Source: Cryoendolithus antarcticus
Lineage: Eukaryota > Ascomycota > Dothideomycetes > Cladosporiales > Cladosporiaceae
NCBI GenBank assembly: GCA_002077065.1
Contig: NAJO01000095.1
Span: forward strand, 1 to 52,784
Length of the DNA stretch: 52,784 nt
Reading direction: 5' to 3'
Below are positions 1-10,254 of this stretch, piece after piece. The notes under the pieces are model-generated. The model worked only from the letters and a program-made list of their open reading frames with translations. It was not told the origin of the DNA and did no database searches. The translations under genes were made by a program, and so were the position numbers. The first letter of the stretch is position 1. Each line of letters begins with the position of its first letter.

Positions 1-28
1 ACGGCTCTGTAATTCCACGGCAGCTGCA

Positions 29-1830
29 TCACACGCAGAGACCGATACTGAATCCAGTTCTGAGACAAGCCCAAGGAGTGGTGCTTATTCGATGTCCTAC
101 TTTTTCTGTCCACACCGTTATCGTCGATGTATGTGACTCCCAGATTCCGAATTTGACCACGCCGGAGGTCTTCATTTTCCGATAGGGTTTTCGAGTGATG
201 TACCTGTAGAATTTTGAGGCTTTCCCGTATTTTGCCACATCCCACAGCATGATGGTCTTGCCATCGGATGCCGACGCCAGCTGCCTGCCGTCCGGCGAGA
301 GCGCCACGGCATTGACCCAGCTTGAGTGAACTTCCAGCGTCTGCATCAGTGCAGACTAGTCGTCTTCCATGTGTGCCAATCTTCTCGACCACGGAGCCAT
401 CCTCGAGAGGTTGTTCTGTTTTACTAGGTTTCTGTTAGGAGTGAAAGCGGTTGCAGAGCTGTGTGTCTGCAGCGGAAAATACGAGATCGTCTGATAGTTC
501 CAGACGACAAATCTCGTTGCGCCCCGGACAAGTAGAGACACCGCTATCCTCTGATACCTCCACGCACAGTAAGCCACAGTTGATCGACAACGACACCTGC
601 TTCGAGGAACTTACTTCGTCGTTAAAATTACCGCCCTGAGTGCCCCTTTCGCTTCGATATCACTCGAGAGTCGTTACAAAAGACTTAGACTTCACAGCCA
701 CTCGAGAATTTGATGCTTAAGGGCGCATCAACCTGCCCTCCTTCTGCGTGAATGCCGTCGACTAGTCCTGATGGTCCGGCGCTGTCGATGTGCTGCGTGC
801 AGAACGTTGTGGCATACTCCACTTTGGTGAGCAGCTCTTTCTTTTCCTTGATTTCTGTCGGTTCCGCAGCCGTCCACGTCGAATCGAGACGTGGCAGGTT
901 CAGCGGGTCGGCTTTGCGATGCTCTTCCAAGACCGCTATGCTGGTCAGAGCGATGTCGTCGTGCCCATACGACTCACAGGCTTCGAGCGGAGACTCCCCA
1001 CGATCCCAGCCAGGTAGTCTCGTGCTGACTGGTGCACGAACTCCCCGCTGTTACCTGGCCTCTCAATGGACGAAGCATACATCTCAACTACATCCACACT
1101 CAACACCTCTTCGCGACCGAGGACGGTCGCGCTTTCTACCTCTACAACAGCCAAAGGCCGGATTGCTATCATCATCACTTTCAGCATCCGTATGTACCGC
1201 TTCACCATACTCGAGTCTCCCTGGTTGAGCTTGAAGAAGATCCGAGAGTACAAGGTTCCGAGACCTGGTGGGGTTTCGTGGAGCGTATGGAACACCTTGT
1301 CTGCGTGCACCTCCTCGAGACGTTTGTACACTAGGCTGACCCACAAGAACATGCTCTCGGCTGTCTGCATGAGCTCACTCTCGATTTCCTGACGAAGTCC
1401 TGGTCCTTACCTGCGTCTGCGATCGAATTCGCCGACTTAAACCGACCGATCTGCATTCGTCCAGCGCGTCTATAACCACGTACAGCCTGCGACATCCGCA
1501 CTGTTCCATCATGGCCAGGGAACATCGTCCACAGATCCCGCAGGGACACAGCACTGCCGTACAAACGCCGATTCTCATCGTATCGCAGCCTGCTGAAGGC
1601 TGACTGGACATCCTTTTGCTGCTCGAACAACCGCCGGATGAGTCCCGTGACGATCACTTCGGCCGTGTTCAGCTCGCAGTCGGCATTCTAGCAGAAGAAG
1701 TTGGTCACGACGACGATGTCGTCTTGTGTATGTTCTGATGGCGCGGAAAGCCGCTTGATCAGGCCGATGCTCATCATGGTCTTGTCCTTGTCACCGCCGC
1801 GGTGATGTTTCGCCGAGAGAGCTGGAACGC
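29..1830 (-). pseudogene. Broken NACHT-WD40 (NLR/STAND, HET-E-like) gene
   Basis: Remnant of a fungal NOD-like receptor, a family that uses an NTPase switch to trigger incompatibility or defence death. Read on the minus strand, pieces appear in family order but in different frames: a degraded P-loop region near 1767-1800, a Walker B block (VVIDALDEC) at 1453-1479, the post-NACHT helical region with the FVHQSARDYL hallmark (ORF 945-1370), a linker (685-930), and one WD40 repeat (HSSWVNAVALSPDGRQLASAS...) in 29-346. At least three frame changes separate them, the P-loop glycines look lost, and there is an in-frame TAG at 1688-1690 where the family usually has Gln (CAG to TAG, a RIP-type change). 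The other WD40 repeats are missing or unrecognisable. Family assignment is firm; function is lost. Confidence 0.85.
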
Positions 1831-2529
1831 TAATTTTTCATCATCGGGTTCATCAATACGTAATTGGCACGTGAAGGCGATAACAGAGGCTCAAGCTGTC
1901 GACAGCTTCATCGCATCGGTATGTAGACTGTCAGCTGTACTGGGAAGGAGGTTTGTCGGTCGCCATTCGTTGGGTAATCGTCAGGAGCCGCACGAAACGG
2001 GTCTTGTTGAGGCATGCCTACAAGCGCACTGAAGCTCGGCAACAGATTTCACATCAGAGCGAGGCTTTAGCGGCGCAGCTGCGTACAGACCAGGTCAAGA
2101 CGAATGCCAGTTTGCAGCAGCCAGGGCAGGCTCCAGTAGCACGCCTGTGGTAGCAGAGAACGCAAAGACTGAACGTTGGAATGATGTTGGAACTGCGCCA
2201 GCGTGTTTGGATACACGGTTAAGCAGGCGGCTATCGAGAACGTTGTCCTGTGAAGTGATATCTTTCGTCTCCTCAATGAAATGATTGCGTCGCCTAATGA
2301 GCTGCTTGCATGCTGCGCAGCTGGACCACCTCCACTGCGCGCCTCCAAATAACATTCAACTTCGTGCATCGACAGGCGTCCTTTCGAGGCCGCGCTCTGT
2401 TTTCCTGCATTCAGAACAATCATCATCATCCAAAGCTCGTCGGTATATCCGAACCCCACGTCCGCTCCACCTCGCAACTTGGCAGCTATGTCCCAAGCTA
2501 CTCCCAGCGCGACTTGTCGCGCATCACAG

Positions 2530-2855
2530 AAGCTCGTCTCGCCTCAAGCAAAGCAAACGCTCCTGGAGAAGGCGGTACTGGCACTTGACCGGAATAACGA
2601 GCTATTATCGAGAAATACCGTGCGGCTGGGTCTCAGGAGATCCAAGCGGTTGTTGGGGACGCATATAAGGCTGCGCTTGGTCAGAAGGAGGTGTGGGATG
2701 ACAAACGGTGGCAATGGACAATGCGGGGACAGAAAGTAGTGCTGCACGACGAAGCAGACAAGGCGATAGACTGGGTGAACAATCTTAAGTCTGTAGGAAA
2801 CGCAGTTGCAAACATTGACCCTATCTACGTTAGCTTGCCTTAGGCTGGCACGCGT
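2530..2855 (+). pseudogene. NLR N-terminal domain fragment (NACHT_N-like)
   Basis: On the plus strand, 2604-2840 encodes a stretch that resembles the N-terminal helical domain of fungal NACHT proteins: a WDDKRWQWTMRGQKVVL block, then DEADKAIDWVNNLKSVGN and the domain-ending IDPIYVSLP. The family normally continues WAG; here the Trp codon is TAG (2841-2843) followed by Ala-Gly, so this is an in-frame nonsense change of RIP type (TGG to TAG). The preceding helix (near 2540-2600) is in a different frame. It lies head to head with the NACHT-WD40 remnant at 29-1830 and may be its displaced, inverted N-terminus. Recognition is from the motif pattern only. Confidence 0.6.
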
Positions 2856-2864
2856 ATGATCTTG

Positions 2865-4150
2865 GAGGTACGCAAGTGCACGTCCAGTCGACTCCGGAAT
2901 CAGCACGATACGATTACCTCCCCTTAGCGGCTTCGGTACAATCCTGTTCCGAAAACCAATCAACTTGCCAATGGACTGGACTCTGTCCACAAACATGGAA
3001 CGAAATTCCTTAGACTTCAGCAGGGAGGAACCTCTTTGAAGTGAGAACCCCGGCCGAAGATTAGGGATATCGATTTTCAGTGTATCGCCCAGCGGCTGAA
3101 ATATAGTGTGGATGCTGGTGATCTGAGCCATCGGGTCGAGCACATGAGATACACGTCGCGACGTCAGACTATCGATGCCACCGAGGGAGCGCCCAGCTTT
3201 CGTCAGCCGCCACTTCGCATGCCCAGACAACTTCAACAAAATCCAGTTCTCTGGTGAGCCCGCGTTCTAAGGTTGGTCTGCTGGTCGAAATTGTACCGTA
3301 TGTGTCGCAGCGTGGAAACAATGTACATGTTCTTGAACAAAGTGCCTAGGGTAAGCCCCTTCCACAAGGCGGGCTGGAATCGTTTCATAGATATGGCCGT
3401 CCTTTGATGATTTTGCGACGAGGGCCTCGTAGGGCGACTTACGTGGTATTGCCATTCCTAGCTCAACAGTATGACCTCCAAATGCACCTTTGGTTGAGAA
3501 TTGGAAACCAGGGCTTGCAGACGGCATGACTTCGACAGCGCTGCTTCCAAATAGCCTGTCGTACAAGGCATGAGAGCGGTAACTCTTTGGCGGTTTGTTC
3601 AGTGGTCAGCCCTCGGCAAGCAGCGCACCGCTGAGCAGATTATAATGTACCCTCATGCTCGCACCTTGCACGGGAGCAGTTTCTGTAGTCAGCCAGTAAT
3701 CTACAGCGGCTGGACTCCAGCCGTTGCATCCCGGCTCATACACAGACCACGACTCACGAATTGCACGGTCCAGCCCTCGAGGACACTGCGCGAGGATCTT
3801 ATAGAGGTGATATAGCACAAGCCAGAGGAATGACGTCCTTGAAAGTGATTGGACCCATGTATGCATCACTTGTTGCATCGTAGTACTGATATTGCAGACC
3901 GTTGCGAACACACACTTGGGCGTCAATGAGTGTCGTGACATTCTTGCTCTTGTAGTGCGCGCTTGAAACGGGCTTGACTACAGACATCAGGCCAGTACGT
4001 TGAGATGATGAATTCTTAAAATACCGCCTTAAGTGTGGGTCGTTGGTTGGAGGCTTGTATTGTGATTGAGCCCGTACTTGGCGCACGGCTTTACCTAGGG
4101 GGTGAGTGCTCGAGTTTTCACTGTTCTCCACGGTCGCGGTGCTGATATGG
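2865..4150 (-). pseudogene. Internally deleted DUF3638-family giant protein gene remnant
   Basis: DUF3638 proteins are very large fungal P-loop proteins of unknown role. Minus-strand translation matches a central part of the family: an upstream block with SQYKPPTNDPHLRRYF and QYQYYDATSDAYMG (about 3800-4140), then in another frame LDRAIRESW...VHYNLLSGALLAEG, SYRSHALYDRLFGSSAVEVMPS, AFGGHTVELGM, FRPADQP, PENWIL and KWRLTKAGRSL. From 3941 to about 2865 one frame is kept, interrupted by TGA at 3606-3608 and TAG at 3267-3269; the latter replaces a Trp expected in this family (TGG to TAG). About 200-250 residues normally found between the first and second blocks are absent. The low-coordinate end abuts the plus-strand NLR fragment, so a rearrangement breakpoint lies near 2850-2875. 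Confidence 0.85.
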
Positions 4151-4705
4151 ACGTGCCAGGCTATACTCAGCCTGCAGATCGCTTGGGCCACTACGTTGGC
4201 AGATGCACACATCGCATCCAGCGCTATCGGCATCGTCATGGGCTCTACGTCCCTTTTGTACGTAAGGCTGGCAGTATCACTGGAGCGGAGAGCGAGCATA
4301 AGCTGACGGCTGGTATTTCCATAGCACCCTCTTCGGCACGCCGATCAGTGGCGCACTGGTCAAACATGGCTACAATGCTCTGTCATGTTGGTCTGGAGCG
4401 ACGCTGCTGGTCGGTACGATACTGGTGGCTGCTTCGAGGATCACTCAGGATCGAAGACTGCGCGCGCGGGTATGAGATCGGGCAGTCTTTGGTTCGGCTT
4501 TGGTTCGAGGACTGGGCACTGGCTGTACCGTAAGAGATCCAAGAGCTTCCAGATGGTCTAGCTGGGCTAGTCTCTTGAATGTACAGATACACGGACATCT
4601 CAACTCTATGGACAGAAACACGATACTGTCTTCTGGTGGAGCGAAGCCACCTGACATCGGACGAGTCACATAGAAAAGACGAAGTGTCTTATCTACTCAT
4701 CGCCA
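4151..4705. other. Intergenic stretch, nothing recognised
   Basis: Overlapping short frames exist on both strands but none shows a known motif or consistent coding character. The low end may hold more eroded DUF3638 sequence (the minus frame stays open to about 4299). Confidence 0.4.
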
Positions 4706-5641
4706 ATGCCAATGCCCATCACCGAAGGCATGGACGGAACACAGCAACAGACACCTTACGATTTGCGTTCTCGCGCCAACCGCGTCCGGTTCGGTTCCGC
4801 TTCATGCAAGTCACATGCGCAACAAAAGGATGGAAACGGGCAAACCCTGGGACAGCGTGAAGGAAGAAAACGTGGTGGGGCCGAAGGATCCGCTTCCGTT
4901 CTCCAGCAGGGCAGGGCGCCGCTGCTGCAATCACAGAGGCGCCGCACGATAGCATCATCAGCGCACATACCGTCCGCCATTCAAGATGACCCACAGCATC
5001 CCCAGTCGGACAATGTGATCACCGATGATCGGAATCTGCATGGCGGTCTCGGAGCGGGTGCTGAAAGAGCCACATGGGGAATACCCGCACTCCCGGTTTA
5101 CACGAGACTGGGACCAAGCCGCCACGAGCCCTATACTTTCCAATCGAGTGAACTGGCAAACTGCCACGACGTTGTGCACCATTTTCAAATGCTAGACGAT
5201 TTTGCGGCCAGCAGCATCCCCGGTCCTCCACGTGCGAAACTAGTTGGAATTGCGGTGGTAAAAGTCGTGGATGGCGTTGTCGCAAAGAAGAGGCTCCGTA
5301 TCAACCGCGAAGACGAGCCGGGTTACAAACAGCTCAAGAATAGTCTGAGGCAGGTAATGCATGGTGAGGTATTGATTACCGCAGAAGCTGAAGGCTTTCG
5401 ACCTCAAGAGGAGGAGACAACGCGTCCTAGTTCCAGACTCATACTCACGCTCGCTGTCTGCACCTTGATTGGGTTGCTAGCGTTCTGGTTGGCCCCAACT
5501 CTTCCGAAACATATGAAGACGTTTGGTCTCAATGAACTTCGATGCACTTCGATGAAGCTGAAGAAAAAGGCTCCCTGCCCGCGTCGGCCATCGCAAGGAT
5601 ATACAGGATGGGCGTGTGCAAGAGTAAAGACTCTCCACTGA
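4706..5641 (+). CDS. Hypothetical protein with one C-terminal membrane segment
   Basis: Uninterrupted 311-codon frame starting at ATG 4706; no intron is needed. The product is basic and disordered-looking over residues 1-125, more ordered over about 125-235, and has one clear hydrophobic segment at residues 244-264 (RLILTLAVCTLIGLLAFWLA). A Lys/Arg-rich tail follows, which suggests a tail-anchored or single-pass topology. I do not recognise the family. The length is unusual for a chance frame here, and codons look ordinary, so a real lineage-specific gene is plausible. No expression signals beyond an ATG in reasonable context are visible. It could be an orphan or the last remnant of a longer gene. 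Confidence 0.5.
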   Translation: MPMPITEGMDGTQQQTPYDLRSRANRVRFGSASCKSHAQQKDGNGQTLGQREGRKRGGAEGSASVLQQGRAPLLQSQRRRTIASSAHIPSAIQDDPQHPQSDNVITDDRNLHGGLGAGAERATWGIPALPVYTRLGPSRHEPYTFQSSELANCHDVVHHFQMLDDFAASSIPGPPRAKLVGIAVVKVVDGVVAKKRLRINREDEPGYKQLKNSLRQVMHGEVLITAEAEGFRPQEEETTRPSSRLILTLAVCTLIGLLAFWLAPTLPKHMKTFGLNELRCTSMKLKKKAPCPRRPSQGYTGWACARVKTLH

Positions 5642-5649
5642 TGTATGTT

Positions 5650-8140
5650 TCCATGTATATCTACCGTATATTGCGACACTTAGTATTTGGAAAATTTGGG
5701 ATTGTGACCCACTGTAAAGAGGACATGTTGAGCGTCTTCGACTCTCATGGTTTTTATGGTCGGTTGAGGTGGGAGCACTTGCCGCCTCCGACGAGCCTTA
5801 CTAATCCACGTGGCAGAAAGTACGACATGTAACAGATAGCGGCAATAAGGTCGTGACTAATTTCCACAGTTGACTGAATGTCAAAGACTGCCTTAAAAAG
5901 GAACGACTAGTTTTACGAGCAGTATTAGATGGCCCAGTTTCCCAGAGCCCTACGACGCGGCTTGTTGCGCTTATACATGGACTGTCGATGTGGCTCGCCG
6001 TTTTATCTCTCTGTGCTCTTTTGCGCGCAGTCACAGTTGCCTATTTACCTTCACGCTCCTCTGGTATAACGCAACCAGTTCTTCTACGGCGTTATGGTGC
6101 CATACAGGGCGTGAACGCTCCGTCACGTCCTCGAAACTGAAGATTGAAGGGCAGCGGTTGCGGAAACTCCTCAATAGTTATCCACTAGGTGAAGGTTGTG
6201 CTTCCAGCAGCTACCCTCAAGCCTTCGAAAATTTTCCCCCGAGACACGTACGATGTGCATCCGAACTCTTGACAGCAAGTCTCATGTCCACATTCGTCAA
6301 GATTTGGGAAGGTTCCTGACAGCTCCGCGATCCACTTGGTGCATGCTCATGTGAATGTTGGACTCTGCTTCTCAATACGACTTCCGTCCAGTGGTCTCAG
6401 TCGTGTTTGCATCCGTCGACCGGAGACATGACGAGATCTAGGAGCATCGTTTACGGAGCTGAGGGAGCGACAAAGTCTACGCGGTCACTCCTGCTAGCTG
6501 GACCACAATGGGCTGACAGCAGGTTGGAAGAAGGTAAGCAGAGAAAGACATACGGAACCGCCAATGGGGCAAGTCGATGACTATCCAGATAAGACGAGTG
6601 AAATAACATACTGAGCCCGGTGGGGACCAGACACGAGGGTATCTCAAGGTTGCCCACTTCAGGCAGCTAGGTGTTCGCAGATTATCCGCGCTAAGCAAAT
6701 GACGGGCATATTTCGTCACTCATCACCGGTTTACGTATACATGGCCGTCTAGCAGAACGATCTATACAATATACCTTCAGGTCTGCTGGCCTGCAGAATG
6801 AGGCGCAAAGGCTGTTCTATCTGTGTTGCAGCTTGCTTGCCATAAATCGAAGCGAAGATAGGATACATTTACCCAGCCAGGTACTCACGCTCGACATGAT
6901 CATCAATGAGCTCGGTGCATGGAAACCGATGATATGCTATGGAACTATACCAGAATACTATGATGTGAGGTTTGCAGGGCCCTTGTTCAGTATGCAGTTT
7001 TCGGTAATAGCAACCATACGCTACAGATATAAAAAAGTGAAATTCGATTGTTCAAGTTGGGAAGAACGTCGACGGTCGAACGACAGCTGTTCAGATGACG
7101 TCGACGGTGACAATGGACGAGATGCTCAGATCGACGTGCGCGCGAATGACGGTAGTCATGAACAAGGTCAGGTTTTGACAACAGGCGCACCAGGCTGGCA
7201 GCGGCGCGCACAGCTTGTGTGTCAGGCGAGAAGTTCTCGTAATGCACCGGCGGCAAAGCGGCCACTGCTTGATTTACGGAGGTCGGAGGAGGGCTGAAGC
7301 GGTATTGGCATCGGACTTGACAAGGCCCCCGTAGATGCATCGTCGTTGCTTGTCGTTTGCGCTGGCAGCGCAGCCTGATCGCTCTGAGCCGGCTGACCCT
7401 CAGGTAAAGCGAAGGTTTGTGATAGTGCTGTACACCATTTCAGGGTGCTTCTTGAACTCAGCACCAAACCGCTCATGCCCTTGGTCCAGCTCTTTTAATA
7501 TCCTGCGGCGTTCCGCCTGATCACTCGTGATAGTGTCTTATGTGTCGCCCTTGAGCGGCGCCGTCTCTTCGTCATTGTCGAGGAGCTCTGTGGAGGTGGT
7601 GCGACGGTTGGGTCCTACTGCGCCTACAAGCTGCTCTCGAAACCGCTGTTGAAGCTGGTTCTCAAACTCTCGCTGCTGTGTGGTGTCCTCATCACCCTTG
7701 ATGGCGAACTGTGAAGGACATTGGTCGATAGTGCGTAGGTATTCAACGCCAGAGATGCCTCCATGAGTGCGACCGTTGTGTCTCAAGGAGGCCATGGTGA
7801 TGACGGTGAATAGGATGTCAGGAAATTTATGATACTACCGCCTCGCAGCACGACGCGCTGGGTACGCGGTTCTCGTCGTCTCGAGGGTCTGTTTTGTGCT
7901 TCTGCGCTTGATGCGCCTTTGCGGTCGTGATGCGCGTAAATGCCTTTGTCTTCGTGTGCGCATTGCGTCTTCTCGTGTGCTGCGCGTAGGCGCCTCTGGA
8001 ATGAACTATAGAGCGGTCCATGCTTGTGTCAGGGTCACTGTACAGTAACGCATGGGGTCAGGGTTTCCGTAATTGAAAGCATAGACAGTATATCTAAGAG
8101 GTACGTAGGAGCGGCGCGATCTTGACTGCCAGGCTGCATG
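5650..8140. other. Long gene-poor interval
   Basis: No frame here shows a recognisable domain. Two minus-strand frames (7538-7795, Gln/Glu-rich, and 7222-7476) can be read in succession with an in-frame interruption and may be an eroded gene, but no family can be named. A short AT-rich, TATA-like run lies near 7025-7035. No long repeats were noticed. Confidence 0.4.
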
Positions 8141-8476
8141 CTAAGACCGCAGGACGACCCGCTCCGCGTCACGTGTCATGCAAGTGAAGATGAACCGTAG
8201 CACGGTACACCATTTGTACGGTGTGTCCTCGCTCCAGACCGGGTAACGCTCGTCCAAAGCGATATTCTTGAGCTGCATCGACTTGCCTTCCCCAAGGTTC
8301 GCGACTACGGTCGCCAGAGGCTCGGTGACCTCGGGGTCTCGCAGGCGGGCTAGAGCGATGGAGACTCGACCAAGTAGGAAGTCTCTAACTAACACGGCCC
8401 TTTTGTCGCCAAAGACGATGTTGACGCTCTTGTTACCGCGGCGCGGAATCTAGGTGTCGATCACGTCGTGGTGGAG
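8141..8476 (-). pseudogene. Polyprenyl diphosphate synthase (COQ1-like) fragment
   Basis: The minus-strand frame matches the core of trans-polyprenyl diphosphate synthases that make the ubiquinone side chain: RRGNKSVNIVFGDKRAVL, then DFLLGRVSIALARLRDPEVTE, ANLGEGKSMQLKN and DERYPVWSEDTP. Just upstream in the same frame is LHHDVIDT at 8453-8476, the first aspartate-rich motif (usually LHDDVID), with its leading Asp changed to His. An in-frame TAG follows at 8450-8452. The usual VEGEFMQL is changed to GEGKSMQL. Only about 110 of the usual ~400 or more residues are recognisable, with no second DDxxD motif. It is most simply a dead fragment of a duplicated housekeeping gene, with the working copy elsewhere. 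Confidence 0.75.
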
Positions 8477-8479
8477 GTG

Positions 8480-10250
8480 TCATCTACGTCCGATCTGGTG
8501 TTAACAAGGCGAGCAGAACGTTGGTGTGGGAACCGTGGAAAGCGCGCCGGATTCGCCAGCCGTTGTCGAGCCATAGGAGGCATCGCGGACAGGATAGTTC
8601 GCTGAGCCACAGCTATATTGACCGACTCTGCCGAGTCGCTGTCATTCATGCGTCCAAGTGTCTGCCATAGCTATTCTCATGGGGCACGAGCGCATTAGGC
8701 TCAACTGAGTTCGAGGAAGGGGGAAAGTTATTGAACGTGGGCGCTCTGATAATGATGATACACTTCCGTGCGCGATTTGGTTCTGCTCAAACATCATTGC
8801 GTCCACTCGACAGATCGCGCGTTGCATCCGGTACCACTCTGTAGGCAGGCCAATTATTCTATCTTCACAGTTCTGCCAAGTTTCTTCCAAGTCAGCCAGC
8901 GCAGTTTCGATGTCGTTTTGGAACGTGTACAATGTGTAAGTTATATAACCTCACCCACTGTAAATGCTGCTACCGCTGTGAAGCAGCCTCTCAGCGGACA
9001 ATACATTGGGACATGCCGTCTCTCGCGATGCAGCCTAGCTACATGAGCTGAAAGGATCCTAGTCGCCCTCTGTCCGTGGCGTCAAGTAAGTTCGTCTACC
9101 CTTGGATATAGGAGGTGGGTCACTTCAGGTACCGAGGGTAGCTGGCGTACCCACAAGATCGTAACGCCCCTGGCGAATATACTGCATTGTCTAGATTGGG
9201 CAGCGAACATCGCGCAAATGCATGCCAAGCTGTTGTAGCTGTTACTACTACCATAGGAAAAGATCGTACATGCCAAGCTGTCGCAACAATGAATACTTTG
9301 ACAGGAAACGCTCGGCGTTGTGATCTTGCACGGTTGCTCACCCGTCTCCAAATAATATACGCAAGTATTGACCTGCACGGTTGTAGGGAAGATCTGCTCT
9401 GTCGTTCTGTTGTCCTTATCTCCAATACGATGCCCTAAATCACTACGATGTGCTCGCAATCACCGCGCGCTCGCGGTGCGGATGTACTTCATTACACGAG
9501 TAGATATGACTTAAGCATGAAGCCGCAGGCGACTTATGCACCTTGTGTTGATAGAAGTAGGATTGGTTTGGCCAATTGGAGACTACTTCCTTATAGGTTG
9601 GACCATTGCAAGACCAACTTGACAGACCAAGCGGATAGGTTTCGTAAAAGCGATGAAGCCATTGATCGATCCTCAATGAAGTTCGAGATTCTAGCCAAGC
9701 TCCGGAAGCTTAGCCTTTTCTGTTGGCAGAATTGAGGGCAGTTTTGCGTCGGAATTTGAGTAGTTTTGCACGGTTTCCCGGTGCAAATTGGCGTCGCTTT
9801 GGAGGCAAATACTGGATGAACCGCAACTAACGTAGGTTTGAAGCCTCGCACAAGTCGCACTGAAACGGGATACTTCGCTTGTCCAGAGTTGGACTGACCA
9901 ACGATGATGGTCTGCAGAGATTCGGCTTATATTTACCTTTGCTACGTTGCCCTCCTCTGCTTTTCCGTAGTACCCACGGTTTCGTTCTCTCCATAAAAGA
10001 CCGATCGCGGCGACAGGATTTAGCGAGCGGCATATCAACGCCGATGCAACTGACAGGTAATCGGCAGTCATGAGATCGGCCGAGTATTACCGTGGTTTGG
10101 AAAAGAACTTCGACTAGACTGCTCTGACCCAGCGGATTTACGCGAAAGAAAGTAAGAGTCTTCACGACTGGATCAAGAGGCTGTGATATTGGTGTGGCAT
10201 AGACACACGTTCTCTTCGCGCTCAAGACTAAGCGATTTTGACACAGATAG
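8480..10250. other. Gene-poor interval, nothing recognised
   Basis: Only short overlapping frames. A minus frame at 8642-8932 (96 codons) and overlapping frames on both strands at 9691-10294 show no motif I can name. The upper end may hold eroded N-terminal sequence of the recombinase pseudogene that follows. Confidence 0.4.
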
Positions 10251-10254
10251 TGCG

